A stretch of DNA of 38,965 nucleotides from JBFHRE01 sp036745195 (lineage in GTDB: Bacteria > Actinomycetota > Acidimicrobiia > Spongiisociales > ZC4RG35). The notes beneath the pieces are model-generated. The model was not told the origin of the DNA. It worked only from the letters and a program-made list of their open reading frames with translations, and ran no database searches. A program made the position numbers and the translations under genes. Location: assembly GCA_036745195.1 (NCBI GenBank), contig DAIOGO010000009.1, positions 1 to 38,965 of the forward strand. The letters are read 5' to 3'. Positions 32,329 to 38,965 of this stretch are shown piece after piece (positions within the stretch are counted from its first letter, which is position 1; every line of letters begins with the position of its first letter).

Positions 32329-32888
32329 TGGGCCGGCTCGTCTACGAACTGAACGTCTCGCTCGACGGTTATGTCGAGACACGCCAGGGCGGGCTCGACT
32401 GGGCGACTGTCGACGAGGAGCTCCACAGCTGGTTCAACGACGAGCTGCGCTCGATCGACGCATCGCTCTACGGTCGCAGGCTCTACCAGCTCATGGCCGA
32501 CTACTGGCCCACCGCAGAAGAAGACCCGACTGCCACGCCGGTGATGCGGGAGTACGCCCGGCTGTGGAAGCCCGTGCCCAAGTTCGTCTTCTCGCAGACT
32601 CTCGAGCAAGTCGACCACAATGCCCGCCTGGTGCGTGGCGACGTGGAGAAGGTGCTGGAGGAGGTGCGCAGGGAGTTCCCAGGCGACCTCGAGGTCGGCG
32701 GCCCCAACCTGGCCGCCCAGTTCGTGCGTCGCGGGCTGGTGGACGAATTCCGCCTCGTCGTGCACCCGGTCGTCCTCGGTGGCGGCACGCCGTTCTGGCC
32801 GCAGCTCGATGCACCGATCAGTCTCCGACTGGTCGACACCCGAACCTTCTCATCGGGAGTGATCGTGAACTCATTCGCCAAGGCCTGA
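32328..32888 (+). CDS. Dihydrofolate reductase-family (RibD C-terminal-like) protein
   Basis: 186 residues from ATG 32328. MGRLVYELNVSLDGYVETRQ is the family N-terminus, SLYGRRLYQLMADYWP the NADPH-contacting region, DLEVGGPNLAAQFVRRGLVD the GG motif, and EFRLVVHPVVLGGGTPFW the C-terminal strand. Such stand-alone proteins reduce unknown substrates. Third gene of the unit. Confidence 0.9.
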   Translation: MGRLVYELNVSLDGYVETRQGGLDWATVDEELHSWFNDELRSIDASLYGRRLYQLMADYWPTAEEDPTATPVMREYARLWKPVPKFVFSQTLEQVDHNARLVRGDVEKVLEEVRREFPGDLEVGGPNLAAQFVRRGLVDEFRLVVHPVVLGGGTPFWPQLDAPISLRLVDTRTFSSGVIVNSFAKA

Positions 32889-32986
32889 CTCCGCTGACGA
32901 TCGAGCTGTTCCTCGCCGGCGAGACCCGTTGGGGGTTGGGGTACACCGGCGATACACGGAAGGAGCCGGGTGAGTACCGTGCCCTG

Positions 32987-34321
32987 GTGGAGCACGGCGC
33001 ACCTGAGACCCGTTTCTGTCGGAGGCCGGGCAGCTCCATCGCCTACCAGGTGGTGGGCGATGGACCGGTCGACCTGGTCTTCCTGTCGGCGTGGTTCAGC
33101 CACGTGGACGGACGGTGGGAGGAACCGCAGTTCGCCCGCATGCTTCGCCGATTCTCTTCGTATGCCCGGTTGATCGTCTTTGATCGGAGGGGAAGCGGAG
33201 CCTCCGACCCGCTCCCCGCCGAATCGGCGGTGTGGGAGGACTGGGCCGACGACATCCTCGCCGTGATGGATGCCGCCGGATCGGAGCGGGCATTCGTGGC
33301 AGGGGTGGGGGACAGCGGCCCGGTGGCCGTCCTGTTCGGGGCCACCCATCCCGACCGGGTGGCCGGTCTGGTGCTCGTGAACACCGCTGCCCGTTTCACC
33401 CGGGCCCCCGACTATCCGTGGGGCAAGACCGAGGATGAGGTCGACAGTTTCCTCCGTCACGAAGAAGAGACCTGGGGCGGAGGCGGGATGATCGACGTCT
33501 TCGCCCCGAGCAAGACCGGGGACTCCCAGTACGCCCAGTGGTGGGGCCGCTACCAGAGGATGTCGGCCAGTCCCTCGGCGAGCACCGCCGGAGCTCGCCA
33601 CATCTTCGCCATGGACGTTCGCCCCTTCCTGGGTGGGGTGCAGGTGCCGACCCTGGTGGTACAACGGGCGCAGATGCCGATGCTGGCCGTCGAGCACGGC
33701 CGCTACCTGGGCCGGGAGATACCCGGGGCGAACTACGTGGAGCTGCCGGGAAGCGACTACTTCATCTACCTCGGTGAAGCAGACGTGCTCGACCAGATCG
33801 AGGAGTTCGTCACCGGCGCACCGTCTGGCATCGAGTCCGACCGGGTGCTGGCAACCGTGGTCTTCACCGACATCGTCAAGTCCACCGATCGGGCCGCCGC
33901 GCTGGGAGATCGGCGGTGGCGGGAGACGATGGACGCCCACGACGACCTGGTCCGGCGCAAACTGGCGGAATATCGAGGGACATTGGTCAGGACGACGGGG
34001 GACGGGATGCTCGCCACCTTCGACGGTCCCGCCCGGGCAGTGAGAAGCGCCTTCGCCATCCGCAACGGCCTCCGTGGGGTGGGGCTCGACCTCCGCTGCG
34101 GCCTCCACACCGGCGAGGTAGAGATGAGACGGGAGGAGATCGGCGGAATCGGTGTCCACATCGGTGCCCGGATCATGTCGGAGGCAGAACCCAACGAGAT
34201 CCTCGTGTCGAGCACGGTGAAGGACCTCGTCGTCGGGTCGGGGATCCGGTTCGAAGATCGCGGCGAGCATGAGCTGAGAGGGGTTCCCGAGCAGTGGCAC
34301 CTCTTCGCGGCGGTGGAATAG
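32987..34321 (+). CDS. Alpha/beta-hydrolase-like domain fused to class III adenylate/guanylate cyclase
   Basis: 444 residues from GTG 32987; the frame is open further upstream but homology begins at ETRFCRRPGSSIAYQVVGDG. Residues 1-275 are the hydrolase fold (DRRGSGASDPL). At the nucleophile elbow the family's SEGGP is here GDSGP (109-112), so the expected Ser seems replaced by Gly. Residues 285-444 are a cyclase: metal Asp295 (VVFTDIVKST) and Asp339 (RTTGDGMLATFD), transition-state Arg395 (HIGARIMSEAEPNE). The usual base-specifying Lys is Arg335. Likely a ligand-regulated cyclic-nucleotide synthase. It follows the reductase-like gene by 98 nt. Confidence 0.85.
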   Translation: MEHGAPETRFCRRPGSSIAYQVVGDGPVDLVFLSAWFSHVDGRWEEPQFARMLRRFSSYARLIVFDRRGSGASDPLPAESAVWEDWADDILAVMDAAGSERAFVAGVGDSGPVAVLFGATHPDRVAGLVLVNTAARFTRAPDYPWGKTEDEVDSFLRHEEETWGGGGMIDVFAPSKTGDSQYAQWWGRYQRMSASPSASTAGARHIFAMDVRPFLGGVQVPTLVVQRAQMPMLAVEHGRYLGREIPGANYVELPGSDYFIYLGEADVLDQIEEFVTGAPSGIESDRVLATVVFTDIVKSTDRAAALGDRRWRETMDAHDDLVRRKLAEYRGTLVRTTGDGMLATFDGPARAVRSAFAIRNGLRGVGLDLRCGLHTGEVEMRREEIGGIGVHIGARIMSEAEPNEILVSSTVKDLVVGSGIRFEDRGEHELRGVPEQWHLFAAVE

Positions 34322-34344
34322 ATCGCGTTCCGCCGCTCTCCCAT

Positions 34345-34369
34345 CCCAGCCCGCTCTGTCACAGCTGGG
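34345..34369. terminator. Weak terminator between convergent genes
   Basis: CCCAGC (34345-34350) pairs with GCTGGG (34364-34369) in the 69-bp gap between convergent stops. No T tract. Confidence 0.35.
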
Positions 34370-34390
34370 CGGGGATCGACCCGGCGGTGG

Positions 34391-35377
34391 TCATCGTCGA
34401 TCCCACCAGTCGAGGACCCGCAGGGCCTTCAACGTCACCCAGCGCGATGGCTGATCCGGCCCCTCGTCGATTTCGAACCACACCCGGCCGGTGGGGCTCC
34501 AGTCGAGCGCCCAGGTTCCGTCCTCCCTTCTCTTGGAGCGGACATGCTCGATCGCCTCGCCGCAGCGTGGGTCGGGTGCGGTCCCGGTGAGGACCCCGGC
34601 CGCCCGGAAGTAGTCGAGGGAGCGAAGCACGTCGTAGAACCAGTGGGACGGGTGGATGAAATAGAGGAACCGGGAGTCGGCCGGCTCACCGGTCCTGAGA
34701 CGGCGAAACAGCGACCTGGCCAGCAGATACTCCTCGCCTGAACGGCGGGCGGCCCGGGACCGATCTGTCCCGCCGGTGGCGCGCCCGTACTCGAGAAGTC
34801 CCTCGAGCACGTTGATCGTGGTGTGGTAGGAAGACCGGATCGAACCGTTGATCGTCTCGCAATTCCAGCCGCCATCCTCGAGCCGCTCACCGAGAAGGCG
34901 GTCGACGATCGGGCTGACGTCGACGCCGAAGTAGGCGCCGTTGGCGACGGTCCTCCCGTTGATGCACGGCTCGACCTCTCCCTCCCAGTACGGCTGGTTG
35001 CCTTCTTCCCAGCGTGAGTTGACCCCGATCAGGTCGATCGCCCGTCGGACCCGGGGAGAGGTTGGATCGAGCCCGAACTCCCTGAGTTGGGTCAGAACGT
35101 GGGTGGTCGTCGTCCACGGCTGGCCGGCACCGGGTTGGGCTTCGGGACCGGTGAAATCGAAGGTGGCGGGCCAGAAGGCGCCGCCATCCCACTGCCCGTC
35201 CTCGTCCTCGAGACCGAGCAGGCGGGCGCCCCACCCCTCCGTCTCGACCCTGGCGCGTTCGGCCGCCCACTCCGCCTCCGGGAAGTGGAGGAGATCGCGC
35301 ATCACCTGCCAGCGGATGGAAGGATCGGACTCGGCGGGGTCGAGCAACCACTCGATGACCCTCGGGTGATCAGACAT
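34391..35377 (-). CDS. Squalene-cyclase-like alpha-barrel protein
   Basis: 328 residues. Repeated helices with QW-like motifs (PSIRWQVMRDLL; DGQWDGGAFWPATFD; DGGWNCETINGSIRSSYHTT; DGTWALDWSPTGRVWFEID) resemble the prenyltransferase/squalene-oxidase repeat fold. No DxDD cyclase acid motif is seen, so it is probably not a true triterpene cyclase. ATG 35377 overlaps the preceding esterase stop by 8 nt, making a two-gene unit. Confidence 0.8.
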   Translation of the reverse strand: MSDHPRVIEWLLDPAESDPSIRWQVMRDLLHFPEAEWAAERARVETEGWGARLLGLEDEDGQWDGGAFWPATFDFTGPEAQPGAGQPWTTTTHVLTQLREFGLDPTSPRVRRAIDLIGVNSRWEEGNQPYWEGEVEPCINGRTVANGAYFGVDVSPIVDRLLGERLEDGGWNCETINGSIRSSYHTTINVLEGLLEYGRATGGTDRSRAARRSGEEYLLARSLFRRLRTGEPADSRFLYFIHPSHWFYDVLRSLDYFRAAGVLTGTAPDPRCGEAIEHVRSKRREDGTWALDWSPTGRVWFEIDEGPDQPSRWVTLKALRVLDWWDRR

Positions 35378-36311
35378 CGGGGGCGAGGACCTCCTGCAGG
35401 AACAAGCTCGACGACTCCTTGAAGGCCAGGGTGATCGAAGCGGTCGGGGCGATCGAGGCGAATCCGTGAGGAGCGCCGTCGATCACCTCCAACCGGCTGT
35501 CGGTCCCGGCAATGCGGAGTCGCTCGTCGTAGTCCCGGCTCTCGTCGTGGAAGAGGTCGATTGCCCCGACTCCGATCCAGGTGGGCGGAAGACCGGTCAG
35601 GTCGAGGCGGCGGGCCGGGACCGAATAGGCCGGATGTTCGGCGCTCCCCGGGGGTCGGTCGAGATAACACGACCAGCCGAGGTGGTTCAGCGCCTTGTCC
35701 CAGATGGCGTGTTGGTGTTCGCCGATGTCTGACCGCACCGCGGTGCGGTCGTCGAGCATCGGATAGACCAGGAGTTGGCCCGCCACCGAAACGCCCTGGT
35801 CGTGAAGGCGCTGGACGAGGGCGGCGCTCAAGCCTCCACCGGCGCTCTCGCCGCCGATCGCCACCCGGGTGGGGTCGAACCTGCCTTCCCTCCCGGACAT
35901 CACCCAGCGGGTGACCGCTGCCAGGTCTTCGAGCGGAGCCGGAAACGGATGCTCCGGGGCGAGCCGGTACTTGGGTGAGACCACCGCGATCCCCAAACGG
36001 TCGGCGTAATACGCCCCCCAAACGTCGTCGCGATGGTCGCCGAGGATGAGGCCCCCACCGTGGATCCAGACGAGAACCGGGAGGGCGGTGGTGGCCCCGG
36101 CCGGGCGGTAGAGGCGAACGTCGATCTCCCGCCCTTCGTCCTGGACGGTGAGATCGGTGATGGCGATCCCGTCGGGGAGAGGCGGGTTGCGAACCAGCAG
36201 GCGGGCGAGTCCCAGCAGGGGTCGGACGATTCGGACCGTTCGGCGGGACAGACGCAACCGGGGGAGGCGCCTCACCGCCGTCCGGAACTCGGGGTGGATC
36301 TCCTGTTGCAC
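35370..36311 (-). CDS. HSL-family alpha/beta hydrolase (esterase/lipase)
   Basis: 313 residues. Oxyanion motif HGGG (84-87), nucleophile GESAG (Ser156), acid Asp252 (IDLFHDE) and His282 (APHGF) form a complete hormone-sensitive-lipase-type triad. Cytoplasmic, no signal peptide. First of two coupled genes. Confidence 0.92.
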   Translation of the reverse strand: MQQEIHPEFRTAVRRLPRLRLSRRTVRIVRPLLGLARLLVRNPPLPDGIAITDLTVQDEGREIDVRLYRPAGATTALPVLVWIHGGGLILGDHRDDVWGAYYADRLGIAVVSPKYRLAPEHPFPAPLEDLAAVTRWVMSGREGRFDPTRVAIGGESAGGGLSAALVQRLHDQGVSVAGQLLVYPMLDDRTAVRSDIGEHQHAIWDKALNHLGWSCYLDRPPGSAEHPAYSVPARRLDLTGLPPTWIGVGAIDLFHDESRDYDERLRIAGTDSRLEVIDGAPHGFASIAPTASITLAFKESSSLFLQEVLAPDV

Positions 36312-36344
36312 CGCACCATCCTGGCATCATCCAACTGGGTGGGC

Positions 36345-37154
36345 CTATCGATTGCGGAAGAGGGCGTCGACGTTGGGGAGATCGGTGAACCGGGTGAACG
36401 TCCCCTCGCCGGCGATCTCGGCGGCTGCCTGCAGGAACCCCGCCCAGGCGGTTCGGGCGAGGGTGCCACCGACACTGATCCGGCGCACCCCAAGGGCGGC
36501 CGCCTCGGCCACGGTGATGAACGGGGAATTGATGAGGAGGTTCACCGGTCTGGGTGACACCGCATCGACGATGGCGGAGATCTGATCGGTGGAGTCGATC
36601 CGGGGGGCGTAGAGACAGTCGGCGCCGGCCTCGGCGAAGGCGCGCAACCTCCGGATCGTCTCGTCGAGGTCGGGGCGTCCGACCACGAAACCCTCCGACC
36701 GACCGGTCAGGACGATGCCGGAACCACTCTCGTCGATCGCCTGACGGGCCGCCTCGATGCGTTCCACCGCCAGTTCGAACTCGAAGAGGGGTTCAGCCGG
36801 ATCGCCGGTCGAGTCCTCGATCGAGAGCCCGGCTATTCCGGTGGCGGCGGCCAGTTTCACGTTCTCGGCGACCAGCGCCGGATCGCGGGCGTAACCCCCT
36901 TCGAAGTCGGCGTTGACCGGGATGGCCACCGCACCGGCCACACTCCGCAGATGGTCGAGAGCCTGGGACAGCGTGAGCTCGTTGTCGGCGCGACCGAATG
37001 TCCAGGCGTGGCCGGCGCTGGACGTCGCCAGCGCCGGGAAGCCCATCTGTTCGAGTGCCAGTGCGCTTCCCGCGTCCCACGGGTTGGGCATCACGAAGCA
37101 GCCTTCTGCGTGCAACTGGTGAAAGAGGGCTGCCCGTTCGTCCTGCCCGGTCAT
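36345..37154 (-). CDS. Isocitrate lyase/PEP mutase superfamily protein
   Basis: 269 residues from ATG 37154, with GAGGTG 6 nt upstream; GTG 37163 is possible. FVMPNPWDAGSALALEQMGF, NADFEGGYARDP (metal-binding Asp), GLSIEDSTGD and RSEGFVVGRPDLDETIRRL match the PEP mutase/carboxyvinyl-carboxyphosphonate phosphorylmutase-like group. The isocitrate-lyase KKCGH loop is absent. Reaction unknown, probably C-C or C-P bond lysis of an oxoacid. Confidence 0.88.
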   Translation of the reverse strand: MTGQDERAALFHQLHAEGCFVMPNPWDAGSALALEQMGFPALATSSAGHAWTFGRADNELTLSQALDHLRSVAGAVAIPVNADFEGGYARDPALVAENVKLAAATGIAGLSIEDSTGDPAEPLFEFELAVERIEAARQAIDESGSGIVLTGRSEGFVVGRPDLDETIRRLRAFAEAGADCLYAPRIDSTDQISAIVDAVSPRPVNLLINSPFITVAEAAALGVRRISVGGTLARTAWAGFLQAAAEIAGEGTFTRFTDLPNVDALFRNR

Positions 37155-37255
37155 GGGACACACCTCGCGGTAGGGGAGTGAGGAACTGGACGCTAGCGAT
37201 GACGACGGTCGGGTGCGCCGGCGGTACCGGGAATCGCCCAGTGGCGGGCGGGAGA

Positions 37256-37600
37256 TCAGGCTTCGAGCATCGCCAGGCGCAGCTCGACGAGCCGGCGCAC
37301 GAGCGCTTCATCGGGGACCCGGTCGACATCGAAGCGAAGCGTCCCCTTCGACCAGTCGTACCCCTCCAGCAGCTCCGGTTCGACCTGGTCGAGGACCGAC
37401 CCCGAGTGGGGGAAGTAGCTGCAGTGGCGTTTGGCATGGGCATATCCGGCAATGGGCTTGCCCTCGACCAGGAAGGCGGGGACGCCGTATGACATGCCCT
37501 CGGCTGCAGCGGGAAGGAGTGAGGCGAGCAGCGTGCGCAACGCCATCAGGGTGCTGCGCTGGGGCTCGGGCGCCCCGGCCAGGTATTCGTCGACGGTCAC
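37256..37600 (-). CDS. DUF1801 protein
   Basis: 114 residues from GTG 37600. TVDEYLAGAPEPQRSTLMAL and EGMSYGVPAFLVEGKPIAGY with GTLRFDVDRVPDEALVRRLV are characteristic. Second DUF1801 gene in the window, distant in sequence from the one at 30836. A DUF1905 gene starts divergently 120 bp away; the two domains are often fused or adjacent in bacteria. Confidence 0.88.
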   Translation of the reverse strand: MTVDEYLAGAPEPQRSTLMALRTLLASLLPAAAEGMSYGVPAFLVEGKPIAGYAHAKRHCSYFPHSGSVLDQVEPELLEGYDWSKGTLRFDVDRVPDEALVRRLVELRLAMLEA

Positions 37601-37720
37601 CGAGTAAACCTACCCCACGTCGCCACACGATGAAGGTTGGATCAGAATGTGCGGCATGGATCGCCGGTCCTTGGGCCGGGATAGATTCCCACTCATCCTC
37701 GAGAGGCAGTCACGGTCGAA

Positions 37721-38029
37721 GTGCAGCAGTCGATCTTCGAGTTCATGAGCGAGTTGTGGCTCTACCCGGGAGAGGGCGCATGGTTCTTCGTCACCCTTCC
37801 CAACGACGTTGCCGACGAGATCGACGACGCGGCGGGCGAGCGGGCCGGCTTCGGGTCGATCCCCGTCGAGGTGACCATCGGCTGGAGCACCTGGAGCACC
37901 TCGCTGTTTCCCGACAAGAAGACCGCCTCGTTCGTACTTCCCGTCAAGAAGGCGATCCGGGAAAGGGAAGGTCTGGAGGAACGTTCGGTGGTGGCCGTCC
38001 ACCTGCGTCTCGACCCTGACCGAAGGTAG
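37721..38029 (+). CDS. DUF1905 protein
   Basis: 102 residues from GTG 37721, preferred over ATG 37745 because FEF before SELWLYPGEGAWFFVTLP is part of the family pattern. Later come GFGSIPVEVTIGWSTWSTSL and KTASFVLPVKKAIRE. Function unknown. Confidence 0.88.
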   Translation: MQQSIFEFMSELWLYPGEGAWFFVTLPNDVADEIDDAAGERAGFGSIPVEVTIGWSTWSTSLFPDKKTASFVLPVKKAIREREGLEERSVVAVHLRLDPDRR

Positions 38030-38057
38030 TGGGCGGGGCTCGGGGCGCATGGGGGTC

Positions 38058-38085
38058 GGGCTGAAGCCTCCGTTGTGGTCAGCCC
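38058..38085. terminator. Hairpin between convergent genes
   Basis: GGGCTGA (38058-38064) pairs with TCAGCCC (38079-38085), 14-nt loop. It overlaps the stop of the minus-strand gene and follows the DUF1905 stop by 28 nt. Confidence 0.5.
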
Positions 38086-38774
38086 GCCCGGTGGATGTGG
38101 AGGGCCACCGCGCTCGTCCACAAGAGTGGGAGCCACATAGCCGCCCGTTGGAGGAGGCCGTCCACGTCGTCGAGCAGACCGGCGGCGATCACCGGTCCGC
38201 TCATCAAGCCGAGGGCCCCCACCACGAACGACGCCACCTGCCAGCGGCGGCCGAAGCGACCGTCACTGCGGAACAGGCCGGGCGAAATCATCATGGCGAG
38301 CGGCAAGCCAATCGCTCCCGGCATGCTGAACGTGGCGTGGAGCCGTCCGGTGGCGGTCACGTCGATGCAGCCCGGATCACACGGAAAGAACCCGACGACA
38401 CCCATTCCGAGTCCGGCGATCACGATCAGGAGGGTGGCGAACCAGGTCCCGGCGCCCCCGGGGATCGAGCTGCGAAAGACGTAGGCGAAGACGAGCAGGA
38501 CGACCCCGAGCAACGAGAACCCGGCGAAGTTCATGATGGCGGCGTGGGGGGCGCCGACCGAACCCAACTCGCTCTGCGTCTGGCGCACCGGGTCGTACCC
38601 TGTCCAGGCCAGTCCGAGCACGGTCGTCACAACGACGTAGAAGACCGGGCCGGCGATAGCGACCAGCCTGGCGAAGCGGTCCACCCGACCACCGGCGGCA
38701 ACCGCGGGAGGCGATGTCGTCACCCCTGCATGCTGGGGGAAGGTGAGATGGTCGGACAGGGGCAAAAGCCCCAA
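38079..38774 (-). CDS. DUF998 membrane protein
   Basis: 231 residues, or 214 from GTG 38723 (VTTSPPAVAAGG), which may be the real start. Six hydrophobic segments, with YDPVRQTQSELGSVGAPHA and FFPCDPGCIDVTATGRLH in the loops, as in DUF998. Role unknown. Confidence 0.82.
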   Translation of the reverse strand: MGLLPLSDHLTFPQHAGVTTSPPAVAAGGRVDRFARLVAIAGPVFYVVVTTVLGLAWTGYDPVRQTQSELGSVGAPHAAIMNFAGFSLLGVVLLVFAYVFRSSIPGGAGTWFATLLIVIAGLGMGVVGFFPCDPGCIDVTATGRLHATFSMPGAIGLPLAMMISPGLFRSDGRFGRRWQVASFVVGALGLMSGPVIAAGLLDDVDGLLQRAAMWLPLLWTSAVALHIHRAG

Positions 38775-38806
38775 ACCGGTCCACCGGCCCGCTTGTTGTG
38801 CGCCGG

Positions 38807-38965
38807 TCAGGGTGCGATGGACAGGACGACCTTGCCCAGAGCCTTACCTTCGCCCACCCGGGCGTATGCCTCTGCGGCCCGTTCCAGCGGATAGATGCGG
38901 TCGATGGCCGGCGTGAGCGTTCTCGCCGCCACCATGTCGCCGACACGGGCCAGATCGGCCGAATT
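38807..38965 (-). CDS. C-terminal end of a zinc-type alcohol dehydrogenase/quinone oxidoreductase (5' part beyond window)
   Basis: The last 52 residues are in frame to the right edge: LTPAIDRIYPLERAAEAYAR, then VGEGKALGKVVLSIAP-stop. This is the typical end of MDR-superfamily NADPH oxidoreductases. Confidence 0.85.
   Translation of the reverse strand, partial: NSADLARVGDMVAARTLTPAIDRIYPLERAAEAYARVGEGKALGKVVLSIAP

Noticed and set aside
32309..32986. In-frame extension upstream of the hydrolase-cyclase gene
   Set aside because: It overlaps the DHFR-like gene in another frame and is Arg-rich without homology; homology starts near 32990.
1..38965. tRNA, rRNA or CRISPR
   Set aside because: I looked for T-loop-like motifs, rRNA-like conserved segments and regularly spaced repeats and found none convincing; the GGTTCGA-like string near 13890 lacks a cloverleaf.

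Overview
The window is GC-rich DNA (about two-thirds G+C by eye) with GTG/TTG starts, 4-8 nt gene overlaps, several apparently leaderless promoters, a SARP-type regulator, a DinB/mycothiol-type enzyme and an ArsR-arsenate reductase fusion. Together these suggest an actinobacterium, possibly of the Acidimicrobiia type; the class-level guess is inference. A run of 100 Ns at 30736-30835 shows it is a draft or metagenome scaffold. Both ends cut genes.

Region by region. 1-3180 (minus): a large SARP/BTAD regulator fused to a degenerate cyclase-like domain, a pseudokinase-like domain and an nSTAND NTPase, cut by the left edge. Upstream, in the same direction, lie two tiny genes (a signal-peptide-like 68-residue peptide and a 52-residue basic peptide) closed by a strong hairpin and preceded by four heptamers at an exact 11-bp period, the layout of known SARP operators. 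3253-8299: an MttB-superfamily methyltransferase, a secreted multicopper oxidase with a poly-Thr linker and Ig-like tail, and a GH17-like hydrolase. 8334-10369: arsenic operon 1 (ArsR-ArsC fusion, second ArsC, AqpS-type channel) from a clear leaderless promoter. 10436-13218: PfkB kinase, membrane sensor without an output domain, hypothetical protein. 13269-16632: P-loop protein with an altered Walker A, MazE/MazF-like pair, GPH-type symporter, CoA-binding protein.

16701-24059: a decayed fragment of an endonuclease/phosphatase gene whose intact relative lies at 21424-22641, a DinB-like enzyme, a three-gene ABC exporter with 4-nt overlaps, an SDR gene remnant, and a thioredoxin-CcdA fusion. 24156-26836: a DUF2652/SRPBCC protein and arsenic operon 2 (ArsR, Acr3). 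Together the two ars operons supply sensing, arsenate reduction and arsenite export. 27169-28833: a secreted propeller/FN3/Ig protein behind a long structured leader with another 11-bp direct-repeat array. 28895-31297: P-loop protein, small membrane proteins, a gene lost in the N gap, a DUF1801 protein. 31484-34321: a four-gene unit (ArsR-type repressor, SRPBCC, DHFR-like reductase, hydrolase-cyclase fusion) with a textbook promoter/operator. 34391-38965: housekeeping-like enzymes, DUF1801/DUF1905/DUF998 proteins and the end of an oxidoreductase.

The most promising unexplained structure is the 2580-3180 regulator/peptide locus. Others are the EEP-gene remnant with a microhomology deletion, the dual-start ArsC, a small dispersed intergenic element, and the repeat array and leader before 27169.
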